A DNA stretch of 64,000 nucleotides, taken from assembly GCA_947243795.1 (NCBI GenBank), contig OX365937.1, positions 667,807-731,806 on the forward strand, read 5' to 3'. The translations under genes and the position numbers were made by a program. The notes beneath the pieces are model-generated. The model worked only from the letters and a program-made list of their open reading frames with translations, did not search any database and was not told where the DNA came from. This stretch comes from Saccharomyces uvarum (lineage: Eukaryota; Ascomycota; Saccharomycetes; Saccharomycetales; Saccharomycetaceae). Below, piece after piece: positions 19,339 to 30,959 of the stretch. Positions within the stretch are counted from its first letter, which is position 1, and the number at the start of each line of letters is the position of its first letter.

Positions 19339-22300
19339 TTATAACAATAAAGCAGCGGCACCGGCAATGATAGCAGAACCAAAAACGCCTCTATTACCGA
19401 ACTTATGGGCACCGTTCGTGTTAATATCAATAGCATGGGAAGCAGATGAAGCAGAAGCAGAAGCAGAAGCAGAAGCGGCAGTGGAAACTTCTGGAATTTG
19501 GTATACAGCCTTGTTCGAGGCGGTTGCGATTGGAGCGGTTACAGTGGTACACACACCAGCCGAACAGCTGGTTATAGTAGTTTTGATGGTAGAAAGTTCT
19601 GTCTTGGTCGATGTGCTAGCCCCAGTACTGACGGTAGTAATTGGGGCGGTTAAAGTGGTACAGGCACCAGCCGAACAGCTGGTCATCGTAGTTTCAACGG
19701 TTGAAGGCTCTACCTTGGTTGAACTGGTATCTTCATTAATATCTTTACAACTGGTAGTGATGACGTCAGTGCTCGTAGTAGCCTTAGCGGTGACGGTGGC
19801 GATTGGAGCGGTCACAGTAGAGCAGACACCGGCTGAACAACTTGTCACAGTGGTCTCAACGGTGGAAAGTTGTGTTTTCGTTAAAGTGGTATCTCCATTA
19901 GTGCAACCACCCTTACAGCTAGTAATGGTGACGTCGGTGGTCATATCATTCTTAGCAGTGACAGTAGCAATTGGAGCGATGACAGTAGAGCAGACACCGG
20001 CTGAACAACTTGTCACAGTGGTCTCAACGGTGGAAAGTTGTGTTTTCGTTAAAGTGGTATCTCCATTAGTGCAACCACCCTTACAGCTAGTAATGGTGAC
20101 GTCGGTGGTCATATCATTCTTAGCAGTGACAGTAGCAATTGGAGCGATGACAGTAGAGCAGACACCGGCTGAACAACTTGTCACAGTGGTCTCAACGGTG
20201 GAAAGTTGTGTTTTCGTTAAAGTGGTATCTCCATTAGTGGAACCACCCTTACAGCTAGTAACGGTAACTTCATCGGTCGAGGCATTAGTGGTGGCTGTCA
20301 AAGTTGCATTATGTCCATATACAGCGGACGTAATTCCACTGTTGGCAACACTACTGGAAGTTTCATTGGCATTGTGAGTAATAACTGAAGAGATTGAGAC
20401 AGAAGATGGAGAAGCTGCAGAAGAAGTAGGATTAACGAAAGATGCGGGGACTGTAGAGGAATAAAAAGAAGTGGACACTAAAGTAGCACTAATTGCCTCT
20501 GATGTTGGAAATTCCACAGAGGAAGTACGATCGATCGAAGTAGTACGTATGGTAGATGAAAAAGCAATGGAGGAATCCGCAGCCGAGGTAACGCCTTCAC
20601 TGGAAGAAATTCCTGTAAGAGTTGGTTCAATGGAAGTGGTAAGTTCAGCAGATGTGGTAATTTGACTAGAAGAGACGACAGGAGAGCTCGACTTAGCAGA
20701 AGTAGTGGATTCGTTAGAGGAAATGGCGGCCTCAGTAGAATAAAATGATTGACTTGAAGAAGCAACGGAGGAGCTAGATTCAGCAGACGCAGTTATTTGA
20801 CTAGAAGAAACGGAGGAGCTAGGTTCAGCAGAAAAGCTAGATTCAGCAGACGTGGTTTTTTGACTAGAAACGGAGGAGCTAGATTCAGCAGAAGTGGTGG
20901 TTTTACTAAAGAAAATAGCGGCTTCAGTAGAAGAGGCAACAGCTTGAGTTGAAGCGCCGAAAGAGCTAGGTTCAACAGATGCGAGAATTTGACTAGAAGA
21001 AACAACAGCAGAGCTAGAATCAGTAGCTGTGGTGGTTTGGTTAGAATAAACGACTGACAAGGTAGATCTAGCCGAGGTAGTGGCTTCACTAGAAGCAGCG
21101 ACTTGAGTAAAAGACGTACTAGTAGAGCTAGATTCTGCGGAAGAAGCGACTTCAGAGGAAGTAACCTCTCTAGAAGAAGTAGGTTCAGCTGAAGCAATTT
21201 CAGTGGAAGAGGTCAGTTCTGCAGCAGAAGTAACCGCACTAGAAGAGGTAGGTTCAGCAGAAGAAGTAGCCTCGGCAGAAGAAGTAATCTCAGCAGAAGA
21301 AGTAGGCTCAGCGGAAGAAGCAATTTCAGTAGAAGAGGTAGGCTCAGCGGAAGAAGTAATCTCAGCTGAAGAGGTAGGTTCAGCGGAAGGAGCGATTTCA
21401 GTGGAAGAGGTCAGTTCGGCAGAAGAAGTAGCCTCGACAGAAGAAACCTCAGCAGAAGAGGTAGGTTCAGCGGAAGAAGCGATTTCAGTGGAAGAGGTCA
21501 GTTCTGCAGCAGAAGTAACCGCACTAGAAGAGGTAGGTTCAGCAGAAGAAGTAGCCTCGGCAGAAGAAGTAATCTCAGCAGAAGAAGTAGGCTCAGCGGA
21601 AGAAGCAATTTCAGTAGAAGAGGTAGGCTCAGCGGAAGAAGCGATTTCAGTGGAAGAGGTCAGTTCTGCAGCAGAAGTAACCGCACTAGAAGAGGTAGGT
21701 TCAGCAGAAGAAGTAGCCTCGGCAGAAGAAGTAATCTCAGCAGAAGAAGTAGGCTCAGCGGAAGAAGCAATTTCAGTAGAAGAGGTAGGCTCAGCGGAAG
21801 AAGTAATCTCAGCTGAAGAGGTAGGTTCAGCGGAAGGAGCGATTTCAGTGGAAGAGGTCAGTTCGGCAGAAGAAGTAGCCTCGACAGAAGAAACCTCAGC
21901 TGAAGAGGTAGGTTCAGCGGAAGGAGCGATTTCAGTGGAAGAGGTCAGTTCGGCAGAAGAAGTAACCGCACTAGAAGAAGCAGATTCAGCGGAACTAGCC
22001 ACTTGAGTGGAGGTGGGTTCGGCAGAAATAATTGCCTGCGCGGATGAAGTAGCAAAATAACTAGACCCTGCAGAAGACACACCAGCTTGAGTGGAAGTAG
22101 CAGTAGAGGAAGTAGTAGGGAGAATAGAGGCGGATGATGTTGTAGTGGTGATAGAAGGCTTCACAGAAGTGGTGGAAGTGGTGGAAAGCTTGACAGAAGT
22201 GGTAGAAGTAGTAGAAGGCTTGACCGAAGTGGTAGAGGTAGTAGAGGTGGTAGAAGGCTTCACAGAAGTGGTGGAAGTGGTGGAAAGCTTGACAGAAGTG

Positions 22301-22809
22301 GTAGAAGTAGTAAAAGGCTTGACCGAAGTGGTAGAGGTAGTAGAGGTGGTAGAAGGCTTCACAGAAGTGGTAGAGGTAGTAGGCTTCACAGAAGTGGTGG
22401 AAGTAGTAGATGTTGTAGAAGTAGTAGACGTGGAGGTAGACGTTGGTATAGCAGTGTAAATACCATCTTTTGCAAGCGCTGAAGATATGGCACCTTTTAA
22501 TCTGGTAGAGTACCATGGAACACCGGTAATCATTCTAGTGACTTCATCTCCTGAAATACCAGTCAACATGGTAGTGAAATCACCGTAGTTGAAAACAGCG
22601 CTGGCAACTGCTGCCGGGTATGTTTCAGTCTTGTGTGAAGCTTGGAAAGCGTAATACTGAAGTAGATGGGCCCTAATATCGGAAACATATACAGCCAATT
22701 CAATCAAATTAACTCTTTCGTCATACGGAGATAAAGTAGTGGTCGCAGAAATAGCGGCGGCACTCGTCGCTAGTGCGACGGCAGTAGCTACTGTGCTTAT
22801 CTTAACCAT
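19339..22809 (-). CDS. DAN4: DAN4-type GPI cell-wall mannoprotein
   Basis: 1156 residues, against 1161 in S. cerevisiae Dan4. Signal peptide at 1-20; PAU-like domain at about 25-120 ending [10 protein letters not shown]; then a long mucin-like Ser/Thr region made of STTSVKP repeats (about 125-235), [11 protein letters not shown] repeats (about 265-560) and more varied Ser-rich repeats; then three copies of a 56-residue module ([29 protein letters not shown]); and a hydrophobic GPI-attachment tail ending GAAALLL. The family is expressed in anaerobic cells. On the opposite strand the repeats create long Glu/Val-rich open frames that are shadows. Confidence 0.94.
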   Translation of the reverse strand: MVKISTVATAVALATSAAAISATTTLSPYDERVNLIELAVYVSDIRAHLLQYYAFQASHKTETYPAAVASAVFNYGDFTTMLTGISGDEVTRMITGVPWYSTRLKGAISSALAKDGIYTAIPTSTSTSTTSTTSTTSTTSVKPTTSTTSVKPSTTSTTSTTSVKPFTTSTTSVKLSTTSTTSVKPSTTSTTSTTSVKPSTTSTTSVKLSTTSTTSVKPSITTTTSSASILPTTSSTATSTQAGVSSAGSSYFATSSAQAIISAEPTSTQVASSAESASSSAVTSSAELTSSTEIAPSAEPTSSAEVSSVEATSSAELTSSTEIAPSAEPTSSAEITSSAEPTSSTEIASSAEPTSSAEITSSAEATSSAEPTSSSAVTSAAELTSSTEIASSAEPTSSTEIASSAEPTSSAEITSSAEATSSAEPTSSSAVTSAAELTSSTEIASSAEPTSSAEVSSVEATSSAELTSSTEIAPSAEPTSSAEITSSAEPTSSTEIASSAEPTSSAEITSSAEATSSAEPTSSSAVTSAAELTSSTEIASAEPTSSREVTSSEVASSAESSSTSTSFTQVAASSEATTSARSTLSVVYSNQTTTATDSSSAVVSSSQILASVEPSSFGASTQAVASSTEAAIFFSKTTTSAESSSSVSSQKTTSAESSFSAEPSSSVSSSQITASAESSSSVASSSQSFYSTEAAISSNESTTSAKSSSPVVSSSQITTSAELTTSIEPTLTGISSSEGVTSAADSSIAFSSTIRTTSIDRTSSVEFPTSEAISATLVSTSFYSSTVPASFVNPTSSAASPSSVSISSVITHNANETSSSVANSGITSAVYGHNATLTATTNASTDEVTVTSCKGGSTNGDTTLTKTQLSTVETTVTSCSAGVCSTVIAPIATVTAKNDMTTDVTITSCKGGCTNGDTTLTKTQLSTVETTVTSCSAGVCSTVIAPIATVTAKNDMTTDVTITSCKGGCTNGDTTLTKTQLSTVETTVTSCSAGVCSTVTAPIATVTAKATTSTDVITTSCKDINEDTSSTKVEPSTVETTMTSCSAGACTTLTAPITTVSTGASTSTKTELSTIKTTITSCSAGVCTTVTAPIATASNKAVYQIPEVSTAASASASASASSASHAIDINTNGAHKFGNRGVFGSAIIAGAAALLL
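19813..20316 (-). repeat. 168-bp tandem repeats inside DAN4
   Basis: Three copies with a 168-bp period begin at about 19813, 19981 and 20149; the last two are almost identical and the first more diverged. Each encodes 56 residues with two TSC-containing motifs. A further pair of degenerate units lies at 19520-19810. Confidence 0.85.
21197..22000 (-). repeat. Imperfect 33-36 bp coding repeats in DAN4
   Basis: Short units encoding [11 protein letters not shown]-like peptides. Larger blocks have also been copied as units: nearly the same 130-150 bp block begins at about 21210, 21497 and 21658. Such arrays expand and contract by recombination, so copy number should vary between strains. Confidence 0.85.
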
Positions 22810-23217
22810 TGCTTAATTTAGAGGTATATTTGCTATTTTTGCAGATTTTAGTAGTGCTTGAAAGATGATCATGTGAGCATACTGATGATGACAATTGATC
22901 CGAGCTATTTTATACCTATCAAGTGCGTTCAGGATCGTTTATACAAATCCACAAGAGCCTCATCTCTGCATTCTTGCTAATCTTTTCTATTATCTTGTTC
23001 CTGAACGAAGATCTTTAACAGATCTCGTATAGATCTAGGCATCTTTAAAGGCACGCATTGTATTGTTTTTTTTCATCTGTCAAACAAATGCGCGGGGTAC
23101 AAAAAGCTTCTCTGAAGAAAATCGCGAATAGAAGGCACATCCATCGAACTTTTCCCCGTGCCTGTACATACTTTTTTTGGGTAAGCGACATGACAACAAG
23201 AAAGTTAATTTCAAGCG

Positions 23218-23225
23218 TCGTTCAG
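23218..23225 (+). promoter_or_regulatory. AR1-type anaerobic response site of DAN4
   Basis: TCGTTCAG fits the AR1 consensus TCGTTYAG (Upc2 site). It lies about 410 bp upstream of the DAN4 ATG, in the block homologous to the DAN1 promoter. Confidence 0.55.
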
Positions 23226-26200
23226 TGAAACATAAATATCACCGTATGCGCTAAACGGCCGTCAAAACGGAAAATTCTTCTACCTTAGTTTGTAAGCTGG
23301 ACACTGCTGTCATTTTTATTGCTTGTGTCAAACATTCAAAGGGCGCTTGAACGCTACGAACGAAGACAAGCGCGTGAGATTGAAAATCCTAATCTGTAGT
23401 GAGAAAAACGGTTAACGTATCCGTTTTCTTCTTCGTCTCTCTGAAAAAATCTGAATCAGAAAATTAAATGTTGTTAACTTAATATCTCCTCATTTTATGC
23501 GGTTTACTGTGTGGGCACTCAGCTAACCAAAGGCCATTCACACACGAATTAATATGGTGGTGTGTGTCTACGCGACTGTCTCTACCTTGCTTGACAAAAA
23601 AAAACAACCTGTACAATTTCGTAGGCACGAAAGTTCTCTTTTGACGCTGGAATGCGTTGTTCCAAATTAGGATAACGGTTCTTTGCGTAAAAAGCAGAGA
23701 GCTATATTTAGCTCATGAAATCGATGGCACTTGAACTCTGTATCTATACGAGTGCAAAAGTAAGCTTCAATTCGCTGCTTGAATCTAGAAATTGTTAGTT
23801 ATCAAAATTGGCTCATGCTAAACTGTCTTACTATAGGGTTCGCATGACAGGGATATATTAAACATCCTTTTCCTCATAAGCTAAACTATTTCTTTATCAT
23901 CACTTAGTTATGCTCTATGATCTTGTAAACTTTTGAAAAAGTACTGGAACACTTTTCTTGCGGATCAAAATTCTACACAATTGGAGACTCCAGAGGTAAA
24001 GAGCTGAACCATACGCGATTACTCATCCAGGTTGGCGGTCTACGAAATATAAAGGCCTGATGATATACACAGAGGTGGGCTGAGGTGATTATATGTGACC
24101 AGAAACTAAGTAAATTGAAGTTAAATACTACTCAGCATACCTGGCAATACGTGTACTCTGCCTGCACTTCTATCATTAATCAACGATAATCAATGAAGAG
24201 GATATGGCGACTAACAAAAAGAAACAAAGTGATCTTAGCACCTACTCCTGACACAAATATCAGTTCGAAGGACGATATAGGCCCCACAACTGCCCTAAAG
24301 TGCCAACTGATTGGAATATTCAACAACAGGAAGATGTTATTTTCACAGGAAGAGACAATTCCATAATGAAATCGCCATAAAACCTACAAAACCAAACATA
24401 GTAGTGCCTTCTGAAACGGCTGGCCAAAAAATAAGAAGAGACCACGAAAAAGCATCCTAGAATTGAGTTGTCATCCTTTTTCAGGAGAGTTTTCATGTCA
24501 TAATGTGATCACACATAATTGAAGACTAAGCATTTTGGAGTACCAGCAAAACATTTCTTATGGCTTAGGCTTGCATTCGGAAGAAACTAGTCGTGTAGCC
24601 TTATGTCTTGGCATTTTATAAATTTCCTATTTTCGCTGGCTTTAAAGGATGGATTCCGTGTACAAACAACCACGTTTTTGGTTTGCGCATTTCAATTTTC
24701 TTGCAAAAGCAAAACAACCAACGTTTTAGGCAAATCGTCAATAACTGTATGAACACAACCGCGAACGATTAGGCAATTCTAATAATCTCTTCTTCAAATT
24801 TGGAAGAGGTACATGCACAAAATTGCTACACGGAGCATTATGTAGTACAGACTATAACATCGAGTTAAACGCTCCTTTAATTGCGCAACATATGGTGATA
24901 ACTCTGCATATAGCAACCAAGGCACTTACTCTCCACCTGTTGATCGCTACAGTCAAAAGTTTTAACTGATGTCTGCTTTCGGTTATACCAAGCAACATAT
25001 TTCCGTTCCAAAACGACCTTGTAAGTATGTAGATGACTCACCAAATCCGCTTGTGTTTAGTCTTTTGTCTCTGGCACTCGTTTTAGATATCTAATGCTGT
25101 ACAACATCAGGGTCACTGTCTAATATTGATTCTATGAAGGGCTATCTTTGTTCCTTTTCTTCAGCATCTAACTGCTTGCTTCATTTGCCTTTTCTACTTG
25201 TTTCTACTTTGCTTTGCTCTGATGACTGAACGATACCAGCATGTAACAAACAATGAAAGCATTATGAGCAAGATGTGAGTACTTAAAAAAAAACCACAGA
25301 GAGGCCTGCGCTTAAGTTATTGCAAGAGAATGGGAGTAAGGTCTTCATGAATAGAGTGAATGTATCCGATTCATTCAAAACAATTAGAAATGTATTAGAG
25401 AAGACACCCTCTACGAAGTTTTAAAGGATATTTCTTGGTTGTTATATTGAACTATATGCATTATTCAGAGCGATGACTTTCTGGTGACCAACTGAATATA
25501 TGGTATTTAACCGTCTGGCATTGTATGCAATTGGATAGCTAATTTAAAGGGATATAGAGTGTATACTACCATACTCTTACTCATTTGCACCCAAATTACA
25601 GACTACTTGCAGTGGAAATTCATCAATGTTATCAATACTAAATAATGTTCCGAGGAGAAAAGACCAAAAAAGGACAATTATCGCTTATCAAACAGCTGTT
25701 ACTTTGTACAGATTCTAAGGTTAGATATACGTAATAGAGAATACTAGCCGCGCCTGGAACACAGAGAGCCAGCGTGTTACCAACTCTTGAAAAGTGAAAA
25801 GTAAAAGAGAAAAATTGAAGTGTAGGGCATGGTTTCGTGGTAAAGTGGCTACTGCCAAACATGCCACCAATGACCGAAAGTACTAGTTACTCGTGGTGAC
25901 AAGATGATATGTTTTTATGATCGCGTTGCACTAGGCACATCAACAGTGAAGGCCACACCATAAGAAGAGCGGTCCTTGCAATTGAAAGAGCTTTATGCAG
26001 CGATTTTTCAAGACATTAGTAACTATCTACAGACTTGCTCTATTTTGATAAGAGTGCTAGTGTTTTTATCAGAATTTACACTTTTATGTTGCTATACCGT
26101 GCAAATACAGATTGGAAAAAGACAAACCATCAATAGAACAATTTTCAATTTTTAAGCCTCCAATAATAGAGATAAGATGAACATATTCTAAGTAGTAACG

Positions 26201-26584
26201 AAGTCATTGTATAACTGCTTACTCTGGAAGTAAAGAAAGCCCGATTGCTTGCATAGTGCGTTCAAAAAAAATAAAATAGGCCAATCAATTTGACTTAACT
26301 AGGATAAACACATTAAAAAAACCCCTGAAATCGGAAATGATAACATGGCAATCCGTAAGTGCTCTTGCAAACATTCATGACAGATCTCAGATTTCTTTTC
26401 ACATTACTTCAATTTGCAATCTATAGCCGACTCAAGAGTGCACCTTTGCAATATCTACTACCTACCGCTGCATTAATGAATATTGGGGAATCGTTCTCAC
26501 TGATCATCTGGCAAATACCCGAGGAAATATTACCTGCCGATAAGATGCTAGAGCCTTTCCTCCGCCAAGCTGTCTTCCGTTTTC

Positions 26585-26762
26585 GATAAGGGTCCGTCGC
26601 GTAGTCCAAGATAGTACGAAATTTGTTAGTCGGGATAACAGGCAATTTTATGATAAGGTGGGCTATCAGTTCGAGAGAACTGAGAAACGTTATCGCATAA
26701 TAACGTCATCATAAGACGGTCCCGTTCATTCGGAAAGGCGGACTAATCAACACCCATTTATC
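26585..26762. promoter_or_regulatory. GATAA cluster (nitrogen catabolite control) of DAL5
   Basis: Five GATAA words lie within 180 bp: 26585, 26634 and 26652 on the plus strand and 26690-26694 and 26758-26762 on the minus strand. This cluster 130-310 bp before the ATG is the known architecture of Gln3/Gat1-activated, nitrogen-repressed DAL5. Confidence 0.8.
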
Positions 26763-26891
26763 GAATAAGCTAGCGCATTGCATAAAGAATTACGCGTATA
26801 TAAATGAGCCAAAGAAATGTCAAAACAGGAAATTATGAGAAGAGTAGCTAGTTAATAAACAGGAAAAGAGTACTAGAGAGAACAATTCAAC

Positions 26892-28523
26892 ATGTCATTG
26901 GATGCGAGCACGAACTCAAATGCTTCCATGGACGAAAAAAATCTAAACATCACCTTGGAGGCTGAAATTAAAAATGAAGAAGTATATGCAGAACCTGTTC
27001 TAAGTACAGTTTTGTCACCTAACGGTAAGGTTGTTTACATCAGTGACAAGGTAGATGAGGCTATGAAATTAGCCGACGAAGCCAAGGAAATTGAGGTCAC
27101 GCCAGAAGAAGACAGAAAACTACGCTGGAAAATCGATTATTGTATGTTTCCTCTAATGTGCATACTGTATGCCGTCCAGTTCATGGACAAAATTTCCACA
27201 GGTTCGGCTGCAGTTATGGGGTTAAGAACTGACTTAAAAATGCACGGCGACCAATACTCCTGGGTCACTTCCGCCTTTTATTTTGGTTATTTATTCATGA
27301 ATCTAGGTCCGGTACAGTTAATTTTCCAAAAAAGTAAACATATGTCCAAGATGCTTGCGATTTTCATCGTTGTATGGGGATTACTCTTAGCCTTGCATGC
27401 GGTTCCATCAGTTAACTACTCTTCTTTTATCGCATTAAGGGTGCTTTTAGGCTGTGCAGAAAGTGTTGTCACACCCTGCTTCACGATCATCACTGCTCAA
27501 TATTGGAAAACAGAAGAACAGTTCACAAGAATCTCAATCTGGTTTGGTATGAATGGTCTTGGGTCCATTCTAATCAATGCAATTGCGTACGGTGTTTACA
27601 TTCATCAAGAATCCTATGCTATTAAGGGCTGGAGGGCTTTGTTTGTTATTACCGGTGTAATTACAATTTTCGTTGGGGTCTTGATATTTCTCTGGATTCC
27701 TGATGATCCATCAAAGGCAAGATTTTTATCAAAGAGAGAAAAATTAATGGTTGTCGAGAGAATTAGATCCAACCAACAAGGGTTTGGTAATCACGAAATT
27801 AAGAAGTACCAAATTATTGAAGCTTTGAAAGATGTCAGGACTTGGTTATATTTTCTCTTCACTGTGAGTTCTAATATTCCTAATGGTGGTATTTCGAGTT
27901 TCATGAGTATTTTACTGAACACCGATTTCGGGTACTCATCAAAGGACACTTTATTAATGGGCCTGCCTACTGGTGCTGTTGAACTGGTTGGGTGCCCACT
28001 TTTCGGTATTCTGGCCGTATACGCAACTAATAAGAAAATACCATTTTGGAAGTACAAATTGGGCTGGGCCATCTTTGCCGCTGTCTTAGCATTAATTGCT
28101 AGTTGTATGCTAGGTTTTGCGAACTCTTCGAAAAAAGCAAGACTGGCTGGTGCCTACTTATGGTATATCTCACCTGTTTCGTTTATTTGCGTCCTTTCCA
28201 ATATTAGTGCTAACTCGTCTGGCTACAGTAAAAAATGGACAGTATCTTCAATAAACTTGGTTGCATATGCTGCTGCCAACCTTGCTGGTCCACAAACATT
28301 TATTGCGAAGCAGGCTCCCAAATACCATGGTGCTAAAGTTGCTATGGTCGTTTGCTATGCCGTTATGATCGTGCTTTTATCTATATTACTCCTCATCAAT
28401 ATGAGAGAGAATAAGAGACGTGATAAGATAGCAGAGGAAAGAGGTTACCCCGAAGAAACAGCAAATCTAGAATTTTCTGACTTAACGGATTTTGAAAATC
28501 CAAACTTTAGATACACTCTATAA
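26892..28523 (+). CDS. DAL5: Allantoate/ureidosuccinate permease DAL5
   Basis: 543 residues, the exact length of S. cerevisiae Dal5. It is a plasma-membrane MFS symporter of the ACS family for allantoate, ureidosuccinate and some dipeptides, used in poor nitrogen. A charged N-terminus of about 85 residues precedes 12 membrane segments; LYAVQFMDKISTGSAAVMGLRTDLKM is segment 1 and loop, and LRVLLGCAESVVTPCFTIITAQYW is segment 4, the characteristic stretch of the family. The GATAA cluster upstream supports nitrogen catabolite repression. Confidence 0.96.
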   Translation: MSLDASTNSNASMDEKNLNITLEAEIKNEEVYAEPVLSTVLSPNGKVVYISDKVDEAMKLADEAKEIEVTPEEDRKLRWKIDYCMFPLMCILYAVQFMDKISTGSAAVMGLRTDLKMHGDQYSWVTSAFYFGYLFMNLGPVQLIFQKSKHMSKMLAIFIVVWGLLLALHAVPSVNYSSFIALRVLLGCAESVVTPCFTIITAQYWKTEEQFTRISIWFGMNGLGSILINAIAYGVYIHQESYAIKGWRALFVITGVITIFVGVLIFLWIPDDPSKARFLSKREKLMVVERIRSNQQGFGNHEIKKYQIIEALKDVRTWLYFLFTVSSNIPNGGISSFMSILLNTDFGYSSKDTLLMGLPTGAVELVGCPLFGILAVYATNKKIPFWKYKLGWAIFAAVLALIASCMLGFANSSKKARLAGAYLWYISPVSFICVLSNISANSSGYSKKWTVSSINLVAYAAANLAGPQTFIAKQAPKYHGAKVAMVVCYAVMIVLLSILLLINMRENKRRDKIAEERGYPEETANLEFSDLTDFENPNFRYTL

Positions 28524-29568
28524 GATCTCATTTTGAGACAACTTTTATAAATGGATATACTTCAATATCAAATTTCGGTAATTAATTTAGAATTTTGAAG
28601 AGATAGAAGTGGTTTATGAGCTACGTGTTATGGGTTGTGGTGTGTGGATGTGCCGGCCTCGAGAATACTCAAAACGTTCAGCCGTACCAAAATTCTCTAT
28701 CACCTGGGCGGCTAAGAGGGCAGCATTCGATATAGACTAAAAATTTCACCATTTGTAAGAGGGTAACGTTAGCGTAAAGTTAGGTAATACTGCTATAGTG
28801 ATGAGACGCTATTACGTCCTGAACTTGCTGATAGTGATTAAAATATTCATAGTCTTGGCAATTTACTATAAAAAGATTATACAACTTTCAAGGAACGGCA
28901 AAAAATGTTACGAGAAATGAATGTGATAAACAGACTACATTGACGTGCAGGTCGTCATAGTGAGGTTAGTGTGAAGTGCCTCCTTGTTGTAAAATGTGCT
29001 ACCACAGGAACAGCGATATTATGTTGAGATCCGAGGCAGTTATATGTTGGCCTCATAAAACGCTTCCCTGTGTTTTCTTTTACCTTAAAAGCTATCAATG
29101 ACGATCTGAAATTTCTTTAAATAGTTTGGCTCGACCAAGTCAAAAGTTCACGTTTTGTTCTTGCTTTTCAGAAAGAAAATCAAAGACTATTCAAAGCTGT
29201 TATTAAACATATGATCATGTTCTGTTTCTTCAAAAAAGAACTCGTTGGTATTGTACACATTCTCACCTGTTTTTATTATATCGAAAGGGGCACATCGTTG
29301 CTCACTCTCACTTCACACAGATAACGTGAATTTGGAAAATCTATTTTAAGGAACAGTGTTTACGAGCCTTAATTTCAGAAAGTCCAGCCCCTGACTATGC
29401 CAATATCTAATTCTCGTGTATTCGTTTAATATTGTGCCACATTCGCGTCTTAGAAAGATTGTAAACTTTTTAAGGTGCGAGAATGTTACATTAAATCACT
29501 CACAGGTATAAAAACTCAGAGTATTTGGTAACAGAGAAGAGCATCTACCCGTATGATCACCAAACACT
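28524..29568. other. DAL5/PGU1 intergenic region
   Basis: About 1 kb with no gene. It holds the DAL5 3' region and the PGU1 promoter; I see no strong factor site beyond a TATAAA-like element near 29507. Confidence 0.6.
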
Positions 29569-30654
29569 ATGACTTTAGCTAACTCAATACTTCTGTCAGC
29601 TTTATGCGCTTTTGCTGTCTCGACACCTTTGTCGAAAAGGGATTCCTGTACACTATCGGGATCTTCTTTGTCCTCGCTGTCAACTGTGAAAAAATGTAGC
29701 AGCATCATCATTAAAGATTTGACTGTTCCAGCTGGGGAAACATTAGATTTAACCAGTTTAATTAGTGGCACTACCGTTACATTTGAAGGAACAACTACGT
29801 TTGGATACAAGGAATGGGTTGGTCCATTAATTTCAATCTCAGGGTCCAAAATTAACGTTGTTGGTGCTTCAGGGCATGTTATCGATGGCCAAGGTGCAAA
29901 ATGGTGGGATGGTAAAGGTGATAGCGGTAAAGTTAAGCCAAAATTTGTGAAATTAGGCTTGACTGGAACCTCGAAGGTTACCGGCTTGAATATCAAGAAC
30001 GCTCCACACCAAGTTTTCAGTGTCAATTCATGTTCTGATTTAACCATCAGTAGTGTAACTGTTGACATCAGAGATGGTGATTCTGCAGGTGGTCATAATA
30101 CAGATGCTTTTGACGTGGGTAGTTCTACTAATGTTGTAATTCAGGGATGTACCGTCTATAACCAAGACGATTGTATTGCCGTAAACTCGGGTACAACTAT
30201 CAAATTCCTCAACAATTATTGCTACAATGGCCATGGTATTTCTGTGGGTTCTGTTGGTGGCCGTTCAGATAACGTCGTCAACGGATTTTGGGCAGAAAAC
30301 AATAATGTTATCAACTCTGATAATGGATTAAGAATTAAAACTGTTGAAGGTGCGACAGGCTCAGTTAAAAATGTTAACTTTATTAGTAATAAAATTAGCG
30401 GCATAAAAAGTTACGGTATTGTTATTGAAGGTGATTACCTGAATGGTAAGACCACTGGCACTGCCACTGGTGGTGTTCCTATTACTGGTTTGGTGATGAA
30501 GGATACTACGGGGAGTGTAAATTCCACAGCCAAAAGAGTTAAGATTTTGGTTGAGAATGCTTCTAACTGGACGTGGTCTGGTGTGTCAATTTCCGGTGGT
30601 TCCTCCTTTTCTGGCTGTTCTGGAATCCCATCTGGCTCAGGTGCATCATGCTAG
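29569..30654 (+). CDS. PGU1: Secreted endo-polygalacturonase PGU1
   Basis: 361 residues, the same as S. cerevisiae Pgu1. It is a glycoside hydrolase family 28 enzyme that cleaves the alpha-1,4 bonds of polygalacturonate outside the cell. A signal peptide (MTLANSILLSALCAFAVSTP) is followed by a dibasic LSKRD, a likely Kex2 site. The right-handed beta-helix carries all catalytic marks in order: NTDAFDV (about 178-184), QDDC (about 200), GHGISVGSVGG (about 221-231) and RIKT (about 255). Eight or so cysteines fit the conserved disulphides. It appears fully intact. Confidence 0.97.
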   Translation: MTLANSILLSALCAFAVSTPLSKRDSCTLSGSSLSSLSTVKKCSSIIIKDLTVPAGETLDLTSLISGTTVTFEGTTTFGYKEWVGPLISISGSKINVVGASGHVIDGQGAKWWDGKGDSGKVKPKFVKLGLTGTSKVTGLNIKNAPHQVFSVNSCSDLTISSVTVDIRDGDSAGGHNTDAFDVGSSTNVVIQGCTVYNQDDCIAVNSGTTIKFLNNYCYNGHGISVGSVGGRSDNVVNGFWAENNNVINSDNGLRIKTVEGATGSVKNVNFISNKISGIKSYGIVIEGDYLNGKTTGTATGGVPITGLVMKDTTGSVNSTAKRVKILVENASNWTWSGVSISGGSSFSGCSGIPSGSGASC

Positions 30655-30959
30655 CTGCTTCGCAAATGCAACTCCACGTACATCCCTTTTTAACTTTTCA
30701 TCATAAAGTGGAACAAAGATAGTAAGGAAATTATCTTTCATTTAATCTTTTTATAGTCAAATCTTTTCATAGAAGTAAGCCTAGTAATCAATTAAATGTG
30801 GCAATACGTGTATCTTGGAAGACTCAAGACAGATATGTTTCTCTTGCATAGGTAGTAGCTGGATTTTGAAAGTAGCTTTAGAGTAAACTGCTTAAGATCC
30901 TAAAGCCATCTTAGTCAAAGAGGATTGGCAGAAAAGTTTGCGATTTTAGCTTACCTATT

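Larger units (their letters stand above)
22810..26891. other. Long DAN4/DAL5 divergent intergenic region
   Basis: About 4 kb without a supportable gene. 22810 to about 24260 is homologous to the DAN1 upstream region (paralogous flanks). 24260-26580 is AT-rich with only short chance frames. The last 300 bp hold the DAL5 promoter with clustered GATAA sites. Confidence 0.7.

Noticed and set aside
19367-22516. Long open frames antisense to DAN4 (up to 336 codons)
   Set aside because: They are Glu/Val-rich translations of the complementary strand of repeats, with no independent start context.
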